DNA of 21,480 bases from an uncultured Oscillospiraceae bacterium (GTDB lineage: Bacteria > Bacillota > Clostridia > Oscillospirales > Oscillospiraceae). Shown piece by piece: positions 6,429 to 14,778 of the stretch. The stretch lies in NCBI GenBank assembly GCA_934593275.1, contig CAKTQE010000035.1, forward strand, positions 1 through 21,480, given 5' to 3'. A model generated the notes under the pieces. That model made no database searches and was not told where the DNA came from. It saw only the letters and a list, made by a program, of their open reading frames with translations. Numbering within the stretch: position 1 is the first letter of the stretch; every line of letters starts with the position of its first letter. A program made the translations under genes and the position numbers.

Positions 6429-8798
6429 TTACCGCTTGATCTCCTGCATGACAAAGCACTCGAAGATGTCGCCTTCCTTGATGTCATTGAACTTGAGGAT
6501 GGACATACCGCATTCGTAACCGGCGGTGACTTCCTTGGCGGCATCCTTGAACCGCTGCAAAGAACCAACCTCGCCCTCGTGAATGACGATGTTGTCCCGG
6601 AGTACCCGGACCTGGGCATCTCTTGTGACCTTGCCGTCCTTGACCATACAACCGGCAATGGTGCCGATGGCACTGACCTTGTAGGTCATGCGGACCTCGG
6701 CGTGGCCGATGACCACTTCCTCATACTTGGGTGCCAACATGCCCTTCATGGCAGCCTCGATTTCGTCAATGGCATCGTAAATGACCCGGTAGTACCGGAT
6801 GTCTACGTTGGACCGGGCAATGGAAGCCTGGGCACCGGCATCGGCCCGGACGTTGAAGCCAACAATGATAGCACCGGAGGTGGAGGCCAGCAGCACGTCG
6901 CTTTCGTTGATGGCACCAACGCCTGTATGGATGACCCGGACCCGGACCTCCTCGTTGGAGATCTTTTCCAGGGAAGCCTTCACGGCCTCGGCGGAACCCT
7001 GGACGTCGGCCTTGACGATCAGGGGCAGTTCTTTCATTTCGCCCTCCTGCATCCGGGCAAACAGATTGTCCAGCGTGACTTTCTGCTGCATCCGGGCGGC
7101 GGCGTCCTTGGCGGCCTGACGACGCTGCTCTACCAGCTCCCGGGCCATGCGCTCATCGGTAACGGCATCAAACTCGTCACCGGGGGCGGGCACATCCGCA
7201 AGGCCGGTGATCTCCACGGGGGTGGAGGGACCGGCGGTCTTCACGGTGCGGCCCTTGTCGTTGGTCATCACCCGGACACGGCCAACGGCGGTACCGGCAA
7301 TGATGATGTCGCCCTGTTTCAGGGTGCCGTTCTGCACCAAAAGGGTGGCAATGGGTCCACGGGTCTTATCCAGACGGGCTTCGATAACGGTACCCTTGCC
7401 CCGGCGGTTGGGGTTGGCTTTCAAATCCTGAACCTCTGCGGTCAGAGTGACCATTTCCAGCAGATTGTCCAGGCCCATGCCGGTCTTGGCAGAGATGGGG
7501 ACAATGATGGTGTCGCCGCCCCATTCCTCCGGGATCAGGTCATACTTGGTCAGCTGCTCCTTGATCTTGTCGGGGTTGGCGGTGGGCTTGTCCATTTTGT
7601 TGATGGCCACGATGATGGGAACATTGGCGGCCTTGGCGTGGTTGATGGACTCAATGGTCTGGGGCATGATGCCGTCGTCGGCGGCGACCACCAGAATGGC
7701 AATGTCAGTACACATGGCACCGCGGGCGCGCATGGAGGTAAAGGCGGCGTGACCGGGGGTATCCAGGAAGGTCACGGACTTGCCTCCCACGTCTACGGTG
7801 TAAGCACCGATGTGCTGGGTAATGCCGCCGGCCTCGCCGGTGGTGACAGAGGTCTTCCGGATGGCATCCAGCAAGGAGGTCTTGCCGTGGTCAACGTGGC
7901 CCATGACCACCACCACGGGGGCGCGGTTTTCCAGCTCCTCGGCGGTATCCACATGGTCATCGATGATCCGCTCTTCGATGGTCACGGTGATTTCCTTTTC
8001 CACCTTGCAGCCCATTTCCGTGGCCACGTATTCGGCGGTATCAAAGTCAATGGTCTGGTTGATGGCGGCCATGATGCCGTTCTTCATCAGCAGCTTGATG
8101 ACCTCACCGGCGGTCTTCTTCATCCGGGAAGCCAGTTCGCCCACGGTGATCTCTTCCGGGATCTTCACGGTAACGGGGGCTTTCCGGGCCACTTCCATTT
8201 GCAGGCGGCGCATTTTCTCCTGCTCTTCGTTGCGGGACTTGTTGCCCCGGAACTTGTTGTCTTTCTTGTTCTGCTGGCCCTTTTTGCCGCCGATGCGCTG
8301 CTTGCCGCCCTGGTAGTTCTGCACCCGCTCGGAAACCAGCGCGTCTACCCGGTCGTCAAACCGGGCGGAGTTCACCTGCACGGCAGAGGTATCCACCACC
8401 CGGCGTTCCCGCTTCCGTTCCGGCTCCTTGGGCTTTTCAGCCTTGGCAGGGGCGGCTTCTTTCTTGGCATCCGGAGCGGATTCCTGCTTGGATTCCTGTT
8501 TGGACTCCTGTTTGGCTTCCTGCTTGGGGGCTTCCTTGGCGGTTTCCTTGGGAGTTTCCTTTTCTTTCTTGGGGGCTTCCTTGGCTTTCTGGTTCTGAGC
8601 GGCAAATACCTGCTCAATGGAATCAATCTGGTGGGTCTGGGTGATGACCTCAAAGACCGCATTCAGCTCGCTGTCGGTAAGCACCTGGGAATTGGACTTG
8701 GGCTTTTCAGAAAACCGGCCCACAATATCCGCGATTTCCTTGGGGGCTACACCAAGATCCGCGGCAACTTCCTTTAATCGATACTTCACAAAACTCAT
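6429..8798 (-). CDS. infB: Translation initiation factor IF-2
   Basis: 789 residues. IF-2 is the GTPase that brings initiator fMet-tRNA to the 30S subunit and joins the 50S. A first IF2_N domain (residues 1-50) is followed by a charged Lys/Glu/Ala/Pro/Gln linker with a KQES micro-repeat (about 95-107), then a second IF2_N domain (about 215-270). The G domain has GHVDHGKT (300-307), DTPGH (346-350), NKMDK (400-404) and an SAKTG G5 motif; the beta-barrel and C-terminal domains follow. I start at the ATG at 8798 because the GTG at 8816 lies in the ribosome site (GTGGAGGTG). No key motif is missing. Confidence 0.97.
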   Translation of the reverse strand: MSFVKYRLKEVAADLGVAPKEIADIVGRFSEKPKSNSQVLTDSELNAVFEVITQTHQIDSIEQVFAAQNQKAKEAPKKEKETPKETAKEAPKQEAKQESKQESKQESAPDAKKEAAPAKAEKPKEPERKRERRVVDTSAVQVNSARFDDRVDALVSERVQNYQGGKQRIGGKKGQQNKKDNKFRGNKSRNEEQEKMRRLQMEVARKAPVTVKIPEEITVGELASRMKKTAGEVIKLLMKNGIMAAINQTIDFDTAEYVATEMGCKVEKEITVTIEERIIDDHVDTAEELENRAPVVVVMGHVDHGKTSLLDAIRKTSVTTGEAGGITQHIGAYTVDVGGKSVTFLDTPGHAAFTSMRARGAMCTDIAILVVAADDGIMPQTIESINHAKAANVPIIVAINKMDKPTANPDKIKEQLTKYDLIPEEWGGDTIIVPISAKTGMGLDNLLEMVTLTAEVQDLKANPNRRGKGTVIEARLDKTRGPIATLLVQNGTLKQGDIIIAGTAVGRVRVMTNDKGRTVKTAGPSTPVEITGLADVPAPGDEFDAVTDERMARELVEQRRQAAKDAAARMQQKVTLDNLFARMQEGEMKELPLIVKADVQGSAEAVKASLEKISNEEVRVRVIHTGVGAINESDVLLASTSGAIIVGFNVRADAGAQASIARSNVDIRYYRVIYDAIDEIEAAMKGMLAPKYEEVVIGHAEVRMTYKVSAIGTIAGCMVKDGKVTRDAQVRVLRDNIVIHEGEVGSLQRFKDAAKEVTAGYECGMSILKFNDIKEGDIFECFVMQEIKR

Positions 8799-8827
8799 AT
8801 ATGAACGCACCTCCACTATAGACGATA

Positions 8828-9256
8828 TTACTTTGCTGCATGTTTCTTCTTTCCTGTTCTCAGGTTCCGGGCGTGGGCCTTGGCTTCCGCCTGGCGTTTC
8901 TTGGCCTTTTTGGATTTGGTTTCCAAAACCTCTAAGGCTTCCTTATACTTTTCAGGTTCCGGCAGGGCCTTTGCCAGGGCCAGGGCCAGGGAGACATCGG
9001 TAATGGCGGCCATGGCCAAGGAGTCTCTGCCGATGGCCTCTCCCAATTGGTCTTTGGTATAGGGCAGCCGGAGACACTGCTGTTCCGTTCCCGCGGCGTA
9101 GCTTTTGGCTCTGCGCCAGGTATGGTCCGAGGCGTCACTGGCAACCAAAATCACATAGGCCTTTCCCGCCCGGGCGGCACCGCCTACGGGTTCCTCCCCC
9201 AGCTCCGCCAAGCCGCCTTTCCGGGCCAGGGCCAGATAATTCAGGGCTTTATCCAT
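8828..9256 (-). CDS. ylxQ: YlxQ, L7Ae-family RNA-binding protein
   Basis: 142 residues. The N-terminal 100 residues fit the L7Ae/L30e/Gadd45 fold ([19 protein letters not shown], then [18 protein letters not shown]); family members bind kink-turn-like RNA. The C-terminus (about 105-142) is a long Lys/Ala/Arg-rich extension beyond the compact fold, probably nucleic-acid binding. The start at ATG 9256 lies inside the end of ylxR (8-bp overlap), with GGAAATGGAG upstream; the longer open frame adds 11 codons inside ylxR and is less likely. The usual neighbours ylxR and infB are present. Confidence 0.88.
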   Translation of the reverse strand: MDKALNYLALARKGGLAELGEEPVGGAARAGKAYVILVASDASDHTWRRAKSYAAGTEQQCLRLPYTKDQLGEAIGRDSLAMAAITDVSLALALAKALPEPEKYKEALEVLETKSKKAKKRQAEAKAHARNLRTGKKKHAAK

Positions 9257-9518
9257 TGTTCTGCTCCATTTCCTTTTCCAGACGGTCATAGACCTCCTGG
9301 GGAATCTGCGTTTCCAGGCTCCGATCCAGAGCCTTGGAACGGATGGCTTTTTTCAGGCACTCGGCACTGGGACACAGGTAAGCACCCCGGCCGGGAGCCT
9401 TGCCGCTAAAATCCAGGCTGACAGTCCCGTCAACCCCCCGAACCACACGGATCAGCTCTTTCTTCGCCTTACGCTCCCGACAGCCCATACACTGCCGCTG
9501 AGGGATTTTTTTCTGCAT
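9249..9518 (-). CDS. rnpM: YlxR / RnpM family protein (RNase P modulator)
   Basis: 89 residues, normal for the family. The signature QRQCMGCRERKAKKELIRVV (residues 6-25) and GRGAYLCPSAECL are clear. Family members have been reported to bind the RNase P RNA and modulate its activity. The start ATG at 9518 has GAGGAGGG upstream. The open frame extends a further 55 codons into the heptad repeat element, giving a false N-terminus with a CQLSTVNCQL peptide; I reject that extension. A 235-bp gap holding an inverted heptad repeat separates it from nusA, which is unusual because the pair is normally close. Confidence 0.93.
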   Translation of the reverse strand: MQKKIPQRQCMGCRERKAKKELIRVVRGVDGTVSLDFSGKAPGRGAYLCPSAECLKKAIRSKALDRSLETQIPQEVYDRLEKEMEQNNG

Positions 9519-9543
9519 GGTGAGTCCCTCCTCATTATATTCG

Positions 9544-9713
9544 AGTTGACAGTTGACAGTTGACAGTTGACAGTGCGCCTTTTCAGGAGGGTCTATTGAA
9601 ACTGTCTGCCGTCCATCTTCAGCTGTCTGGGTTTGTTCCCTTTTGAAAATCAAAAATTCCGGAGGAATTACCTTAACTGTCAACTGTCAACTGTCCACTG
9701 TCAACTGTCAACT
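9544..9713. repeat. Inverted TTGACAG heptad arrays between nusA and ylxR
   Basis: The left arm (9544-9574) is four TTGACAG heptads; the right arm (9675-9713) is the reverse complement of a five-heptad array with one TGGACAG variant. Together they could fold a stem of about 30 bp around a loop of about 100 nt in the operon mRNA. The loop contains a GGAGGAATTACC word and no reading frame I trust. The arrangement resembles the 653-bp element at 3549-4201 but uses the G-type heptad. Confidence 0.8.
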
Positions 9714-9753
9714 AAAATAACTCCTAGAATTTGTAATCGGTTCAGCGAGAAAT

Positions 9754-10890
9754 TTACGCTTCTTCCGAAGACTCCTCGCCCGGTTCCTGAACCTGAGAGG
9801 CGGACTTGATGTCGATTTTGTAGCCGGTGAGCTTGGCGGCCAGGCGGGCGTTCTGGCCCTCTTTGCCGATGGCGAGACTCAGCTGGTCATCGGGAACCAC
9901 CACGCTGCAAGCTTTCTGGCCGGGAATCAGGGAGACGGACAGCACATCCGCGGGGCTGAGAGCGGCCTTGACATACTGGCAGGGGTCCTCGCTCCAGACC
10001 ACGATCTCGATTTTCTCTCCGTGCAGCTCTTCCACAACGGCACCCACACGGCCACCTCTGGGTCCTACACAGGCACCTACGGGATCCACACCCTCCATGG
10101 CGGCCCGAACGGCCATCTTGGAGCGGGAACCGGGTTCCCGGGCGATGTTGCGGATATCTACCTGGCCATCGGCAATTTCCGGAGTCTCCAGCTCAAAGAG
10201 ACGGCGCACCAGGTTGGGATGGGTACGGGAAACCTGCACCAGGGGGCCACGGTCATTTTTCCGCACGTCCAGCACGTAGACTTTCAAAATCTGGCCCTCT
10301 ACATAGGTCTCGCCGGGAATCTGCTCGGTGGAGCGCAGCACCGCCTCGGATACCTCGTTGCCCTGGCCCACCCGCAGCAGCACCTCGCCGCTGACAGGGG
10401 CGATTTTGGTAACGGTACCGGTAAGCAGCTCCTGGGCCTTGCTGGAATAGCTTTCATACATGACCCCACGCTCGGCCTCCCGGATGCCCTGGATGACCAC
10501 CTGCTTGGCGGTCTGGGCGGCGATGCGGCCAAACTTCTGGTAGTCCACAGGGATGCTCACCTGCTCACCGGGCTGCACATTGGGATTAATGCGCCGGGCG
10601 GCATCCAGCTGGATTTCCAGAGCCGTATCTTCCAGCTCCTCCACGGCGGTCTTAATCAGGTGAATGCTCAGGCCGTGTTCGTCCAGATTCACCACCACGT
10701 TGTCCGCGGGGACATCCCGGTGATCCTCCCGGTCTTTCCGGTAGGCGTTGGCCAGAGCCTGCTTCAGCCGCTCGACCATATAATCAACGGGGATCCCTTT
10801 CAGCTTTTCCAGCTCCCGCAGACTTGCGAAAATCTCTGCCCCAACGTCAATCTGGGGTTCCTGCTTGGCAGCTTTTGTTTTTCTTGCCAT
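9754..10890 (-). CDS. nusA: Transcription termination/antitermination factor NusA
   Basis: 378 residues, typical of Firmicutes NusA, which lacks the acidic C-terminal repeats of E. coli. An N-terminal RNA-polymerase-binding domain (about 1-125; IFASLRELEKLKGIPVDYM, ALANAYRKD) is followed by S1 (about 130-200), KH1 (GACVGPRGGRVGAVVEELHG) and KH2 (LAIGKEGQNARLAAKLTGYK). NusA binds the polymerase and nascent RNA, stimulating pausing and intrinsic termination. The start at 10890 has GGAGGAATAAAG upstream. It follows rimP by 18 bp. Residues 1-15 are a Lys/Gln-rich extension (MARKTKAAKQEP), and the end is acidic. Confidence 0.97.
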   Translation of the reverse strand: MARKTKAAKQEPQIDVGAEIFASLRELEKLKGIPVDYMVERLKQALANAYRKDREDHRDVPADNVVVNLDEHGLSIHLIKTAVEELEDTALEIQLDAARRINPNVQPGEQVSIPVDYQKFGRIAAQTAKQVVIQGIREAERGVMYESYSSKAQELLTGTVTKIAPVSGEVLLRVGQGNEVSEAVLRSTEQIPGETYVEGQILKVYVLDVRKNDRGPLVQVSRTHPNLVRRLFELETPEIADGQVDIRNIAREPGSRSKMAVRAAMEGVDPVGACVGPRGGRVGAVVEELHGEKIEIVVWSEDPCQYVKAALSPADVLSVSLIPGQKACSVVVPDDQLSLAIGKEGQNARLAAKLTGYKIDIKSASQVQEPGEESSEEA

Positions 10891-10908
10891 GGTACTTTAT
10901 TCCTCCAA

Positions 10909-11361
10909 TCAGAATTCCACCCGAAGCCGCACCAGCGCGACTTGGGACTTTTCAAATGTAATGGTTTCTTTCCCGGACTCCACCGTGACCCGTCCGTCCT
11001 CGTAGCCCCGGAGAATGCAGGGCAGTTCTTTGACCCCATTGTAGGGCCTGTAGAGTTTCACGGTGACGGCAGAACCCATAAACCGCGCAAAATCTCCGGG
11101 CCGCTTCAATGCCCGTTCCAGCCCCGCGGAGCAGACCTCAAAATGGTAGCTGCCCTGAATGGGGTCTTTCTCGTCCAGAATGGGGTCCATAGCCCGGGAG
11201 ATGGCCTCACAGTCCGCGATATCCACGCCGCCGTCTTTATCAATGTACAGCCGCAGAAAATATTCGGAGCCTTCCCGCACATATTCCACATCCCAAAGAG
11301 AACACCCCTGCGCCTCCACCACCGGCAGAGCCAGGAGCTGCACCTGTTCCGTTACCTTCAT
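10909..11361 (-). CDS. rimP: Ribosome maturation factor RimP
   Basis: 150 residues. RimP helps 30S assembly. Both family domains are recognisable: the N-terminal alpha/beta part (VTEQVQLLALPVVEAQGCSL, FLRLYIDKDGGVDIADCEAI, PILDEKDPI, YHFEVCSAGLERAL) and the C-terminal SH3-like part (AVTVKLYRPYNGVKELPCIL). The start is the ATG at 11361 with AAAGGAAGG upstream; the open frame extends 61 codons further through the promoter and a palindrome, which is not credible. First gene of the operon, with its promoter at 11444-11472. Confidence 0.95.
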   Translation of the reverse strand: MKVTEQVQLLALPVVEAQGCSLWDVEYVREGSEYFLRLYIDKDGGVDIADCEAISRAMDPILDEKDPIQGSYHFEVCSAGLERALKRPGDFARFMGSAVTVKLYRPYNGVKELPCILRGYEDGRVTVESGKETITFEKSQVALVRLRVEF

Positions 11362-11392
11362 AGAACCAACCTTCCTTTCTGTCCCGGTCAAC

Positions 11393-11424
11393 AAGAAAGA
11401 GAGGGGCGCGCCCCTCTCTTTCTT
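11393..11424 (-). promoter_or_regulatory. Perfect 32-nt palindrome in the rimP-nusA leader
   Basis: AAGAAAGAGAGGGGCG (11393-11408) is followed at once by its exact reverse complement (11409-11424). In RNA this gives a hairpin of about 14 bp with a CGCG loop, roughly 30 nt before the rimP start and downstream of the predicted start of transcription. On the minus strand it is followed by TTGACCGGGAC, not a strong U-run. It may be an attenuator or stability element, or a site for a dimeric DNA-binding protein; the sequence does not decide. Confidence 0.6.
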
Positions 11425-11443
11425 CCTACGTTCTTTCGGTATG

Positions 11444-11472
11444 ATTATAGCACCATTTTTCCTGTAATGCAA
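11444..11472 (-). promoter_or_regulatory. Sigma-A promoter of the rimP-nusA-infB operon
   Basis: On the minus strand: -35 TTGCAT (11467-11472), 17-bp spacer, extended -10 TGCTATAAT (TATAAT at 11444-11449). Transcription would begin near 11437 and give a leader of about 75 nt containing the palindrome. It is the only good promoter I see upstream of rimP. Confidence 0.85.
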
Positions 11473-11557
11473 TAGGGAAACGGTAAAAAATTCCGATTTT
11501 ACACCGCTTTTTTGGAAAATTCCCATAGCCACCACCAGGAACACGCACCGCCACGCG

Positions 11558-11945
11558 GCAAATATAACCTGTTCCGGTGAATGGTATCACCCGATATACG
11601 TAACAATGTAGCGGCGGCAATCTGCCGCCATCCAGCCCCGGCGAGGGGCTGGCCCGTAACGAATACAACCTGTGGGGTTGAATGGTATCACCCGATACAT
11701 GGTATACCCAATGTAGCGGTGTTGACCCAACGCCATCCAGCCCCGGCGAGGGGCTGGCACCGTTGCGATTTACAACCTGTTTCGTTGAACGGTATTACGC
11801 AATACAACGACAAATGTTTTACCATTTGTCGTTACAAATACAAACGTACCACGATTCCGGCCTTGCGGCCGGTTGGCGGCAGATTGCCGCCGCTACAGTG
11901 GGGTGTACCGTATTTTGGGTGGTACCATTCATCCTACATTTCGTA
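11558..11945. repeat. Repeat island between the divergent operons
   Basis: Linker words (about 11563-11600, 11669-11708, 11773-11808) alternate with palindromic units. Positions 11607-11658 are a half element (TGTAGCGGCGG, then CCAGCCCC/GGGGCTGG, no right terminus). Positions 11712-11897 run from TGTAGCGGTG to CGCCGCTACA, a 186-bp version with extra material in its middle, including a linker word and ACAAATG/CATTTGT (about 11812-11830). No protein-coding gene is supported; the open frames across it are repeat translations. Confidence 0.75.
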
Positions 11946-12002
11946 TATGGGGTGGTACCGCTTCCCCCGCTGTCCCGGTTTGTAAACTTTTTTCGTCATT
12001 TA

Positions 12003-12030
12003 TTGCAAACCCCTGATTCTGTGGTATAAT
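12003..12030 (+). promoter_or_regulatory. Promoter of the kinase-protease-thioesterase operon
   Basis: -35 TTGCAA (12003-12008), 16-bp spacer, extended -10 TGGTATAAT (TATAAT at 12025-12030). The kinase start follows 31 bp later with a GAGGTGG ribosome site. TGTAAACTT (11981-11989), AAACCCCTG (12007-12015) and CTGTGGTATAAT also occur, slightly altered, in the two 45-bp repeats before the CAP lipoprotein gene. Confidence 0.8.
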
Positions 12031-12061
12031 TTCTTATAACAAAATGAGTTGAGGTGGGTAC

Positions 12062-13489
12062 ATGAAATCATCCTTTGGCCGGAGTTTTTCGGTGTTCGCG
12101 GGGATTTTGCTGGTGGCGTTGACGGTGTTGGGCGGGTCTTTTCAGATGATGGTCCAGGACTATCTGATGGATACGACCTTTGGGCAGCTGGAGCAGGATG
12201 CGGAGCTGATTGGGGATCTGGCTACCTCTTATCTGGAGGACGAGGACCTGGGTACCCGGGAGTTTTTGATGAATCTGGACATTGCCTCTAAGGTCTCCGG
12301 CTCTGATGCGGTGCTGTGCAACGCCGAGGGGAAGGTGGTCATCTGCTCGGACAGCCTTTTTGGCTGCAAGCATGTGGGGCTGTATGTGAACCAGGATTAC
12401 CTGAATAAAGTGGTAGAGCGGGGTTCGGACCGGGCCACGGGGCTGATCAAGGGGCTATATGAAGACGAGCGGTTTCTGGTGGCCCTGCCCATCAGCGGCA
12501 GTCAGGGGGAAAACCTGGGTATTATTATTGTATCCTGCCCTCTGGCGGGCATCAATGCGGTGCTGACCAAAATCTCCAACATTTTTCTGACCACCGCTGC
12601 GGTGGTGGTGCTGGTGTCGGTGCTGGCGGTGTCTTTGTTTGCCCGGCGGGAGAGCCGGCCCTTGCAGGACATGGCCCGGGTGGCCAATGCCTTTGGCCAC
12701 GGCGACCTGGAAGCCCGGGTGCGCATTGAGGACAATTACTCCGAGGAGGTGGAGGAACTGGCCCTGGCCTTTAACAACATGGCCTCCTCCCTGCAAAAAA
12801 GCGAGTATCGCCGTCAGGAGTTCGTGGCCAACGTCTCCCACGAGCTGAAAACCCCCATGACCACCATTGCGGGCTATGTTGACGGGATGCTGGACAAGAC
12901 CATCCCGGAGGAAAAGTGGCCCCACTATCTGCAAATCGTCTCCGATGAGACCAAGCGGCTGTCCCGGCTGGTGCGGAGTATGCTGGATATTTCCCAGCTT
13001 CAGAGCCAGGGGGGCATTCCCGATGAAAAGAAGCTGCAATTTGATTTGGAAGACGCTTGCAGCCAGGTGCTGCTGACCTTTGAAAAGAAGATCGATGACA
13101 AAAAGCTCAACGTAGAGGTGGACATGCCGGACCACCCGGTATTTACCTTTGCCAACGAGGATTACATCACCCAGGTGATTTACAATCTCATTGACAACGC
13201 GGTGAAATTCTGCCCCGTAGGGGGTACCCTGGGCCTTAAAATCAAAGAGGGGGCCGCCAAGGCCTATGTGTCCGTGTCCAACGAGGGCGACACCATCCCG
13301 CCGGAGGAGCTGCCCCTGGTCTTTGACCGGTTCCACAAGCTGGATAAGAGCCGCTCCAAAAACCGGGACGGCTGGGGCCTGGGGCTGTACATTGTAAAAA
13401 CCATTGTATGCAGCCACGGGGAAAACATCAGCGTTACCAGCCGGGACGGAAAAACGGAATTCACCTTTACCATGCCCCTGGTGAACTAA
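12062..13489 (+). CDS. Membrane sensor histidine kinase without an adjacent response regulator
   Basis: 475 residues. Two membrane segments (about 7-30 and 172-194) enclose an extracytoplasmic sensor domain (31-171) with three Cys (86, 95, 102). A HAMP domain (about 195-247) follows, then the dimerisation/phosphoacceptor helix with FVANVSHELKTP (His260), the N box around NLIDNAVKF (375-383), and G motifs DRFHKLDKSRSK and GWGLGLYIVK (437-446). This is the layout of PhoR/VicK-like kinases. Its regulator, normally just upstream, is missing: upstream there are only repeats and the divergent nusA operon. It starts at ATG 12062. It is followed by an HtrA-like protease 11 bp later, a pairing that suggests an envelope-stress role; that is inference. 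Confidence 0.93.
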   Translation: MKSSFGRSFSVFAGILLVALTVLGGSFQMMVQDYLMDTTFGQLEQDAELIGDLATSYLEDEDLGTREFLMNLDIASKVSGSDAVLCNAEGKVVICSDSLFGCKHVGLYVNQDYLNKVVERGSDRATGLIKGLYEDERFLVALPISGSQGENLGIIIVSCPLAGINAVLTKISNIFLTTAAVVVLVSVLAVSLFARRESRPLQDMARVANAFGHGDLEARVRIEDNYSEEVEELALAFNNMASSLQKSEYRRQEFVANVSHELKTPMTTIAGYVDGMLDKTIPEEKWPHYLQIVSDETKRLSRLVRSMLDISQLQSQGGIPDEKKLQFDLEDACSQVLLTFEKKIDDKKLNVEVDMPDHPVFTFANEDYITQVIYNLIDNAVKFCPVGGTLGLKIKEGAAKAYVSVSNEGDTIPPEELPLVFDRFHKLDKSRSKNRDGWGLGLYIVKTIVCSHGENISVTSRDGKTEFTFTMPLVN

Positions 13490-13500
13490 GGAGGAGGGCC

Positions 13501-14751
13501 ATGAAGGACAAACGGTTTTCAATCGACAACGAATGGGATGACGGCGTTTACGGCACCGGCTGTACTCAGCCCCCCAAGAGCCATCGGGCCTTTATGGGGG
13601 TGCTGCTGGTGGCGGTGATCTTCCTGGGGGGCATTGCCACCTGTATGAGCGTTCTCAATGTCCGGCTCTTCCGGGAGCTTCGGAAAAAAGAGGAGGATGC
13701 CTTAACGGTTGCCTACGCCGTGCAGCAGACCCAGCCGGTGGCCCAGGAGCCGGTTACGGAACCCCCGGCCCTGGAAGGCCCGGCCCTGGACATCCAGCAG
13801 ACCCCCAAAAGCACCACGGACAGCGGGGAAAACGGCCTGAGCTTGCAGGATATTTATGCGCAAAACATCCCCTCGGTGGTGTCCGTCACCGCCCAGGGCA
13901 TCAACGAAACCGCCACCGGCACCGGGGTGGTGCTGTCGGAAAACGGGTATCTGGTGACCAATTACCATGTGGTCAGCGGGGCAAGGCAGCTGCGCATCAC
14001 CCTGACGGACCAGCGGGAGCTGACCGCCCAGGTGGTGGGGACGGACCCCCTATCGGACCTGGCGGTGCTGTATGTCCAGGCAACGGATTTGATACCCGCC
14101 CAGTTTGGCGACTCGGAGAGTCTGCGGGTGGGGGATTCTGTGGTGGCCATCGGAGACCCTCTGGGGGTGGAACTGCGGGGAACCATGACCAACGGCATTA
14201 TTTCCGCCATCTCCCGGAACGTCCAGGTGGACGGCAGGACCATGAACCTCATCCAGACCAACGCCGCCCTGAATTCCGGCAATTCCGGCGGGCCGCTGAT
14301 CAACAGCTTCGGCCAGGTCATCGGCATCAACACCATGAAAATCGGCACCTTTTCCGATAGCTCCGGGGTGGAGGGCCTGGGCTTTGCCATTCCCAGTGCC
14401 ACGGTGCAGGATGTGGTGAACCAGATCATTGCCCAGGGCTATGTGTCCGGGCGGCCCTGGCTGGGCATTCAGGGGGAGGGCTTCTCCGCCTTTTATCAGC
14501 GTTTTTACCGGGTTCCCCGGGGCATTTGCATCACCGCCGTCCGCTCCGGCTCCCCGGCGGAAGCCGCGGGCCTGGTGGCCGGGGACATTCTCACCGCCGC
14601 AGACCACGTGGCGGTATCCAGCATGGACGACCTCACCTCTCTGCTCTACAGCCACGCCGTAGGGGACAGCATGGTGCTGACCATCTACCGCAATGGCCAC
14701 CAGGGAGATGTTACCGTAACTTTGACGGAAAGCCGGGGCAAAACCGGCTGA
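13501..14751 (+). CDS. Membrane-anchored HtrA/DegP-like serine protease with PDZ domain
   Basis: 416 residues. A short cytoplasmic N-terminus (1-29) leads to one membrane segment (30-50), then a Pro/Glu/Gln-rich linker (70-110). The trypsin-like domain carries the catalytic triad His156 (VTNYHVV), Asp186 (PLSDLAVL) and Ser262 (SGNSGGP). A single PDZ domain covers about 318-408. HtrA enzymes degrade or refold damaged exported proteins; this one would act at the outer face of the membrane. I start at ATG 13501 with GGAGGAGGG upstream; the longer open frame lies within the kinase gene. It is 11 bp after the kinase and 27 bp before the thioesterase, so it is the middle gene of an operon. No key residue is missing. 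Confidence 0.95.
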   Translation: MKDKRFSIDNEWDDGVYGTGCTQPPKSHRAFMGVLLVAVIFLGGIATCMSVLNVRLFRELRKKEEDALTVAYAVQQTQPVAQEPVTEPPALEGPALDIQQTPKSTTDSGENGLSLQDIYAQNIPSVVSVTAQGINETATGTGVVLSENGYLVTNYHVVSGARQLRITLTDQRELTAQVVGTDPLSDLAVLYVQATDLIPAQFGDSESLRVGDSVVAIGDPLGVELRGTMTNGIISAISRNVQVDGRTMNLIQTNAALNSGNSGGPLINSFGQVIGINTMKIGTFSDSSGVEGLGFAIPSATVQDVVNQIIAQGYVSGRPWLGIQGEGFSAFYQRFYRVPRGICITAVRSGSPAEAAGLVAGDILTAADHVAVSSMDDLTSLLYSHAVGDSMVLTIYRNGHQGDVTVTLTESRGKTG

Positions 14752-14778
14752 AGCCATTGAAAAATGGAGGAATTTGAA

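Noticed and set aside
6360..8777. 805-codon plus-strand open frame opposite infB
   Set aside because: Complete IF-2 motifs are on the minus strand; the opposite frame is a Gly/His/Asp-rich shadow caused by high GC.
9529..9540. TATAAT on the minus strand just before ylxR as a promoter
   Set aside because: It lies only a few bases from the ribosome site, so transcription would start within that site, and no -35 is at the right distance.
11581..12029. Plus-strand open frames of 134 and 115 codons before the kinase
   Set aside because: The encoded peptides repeat those of the other islands; they are repeat translation, not genes.
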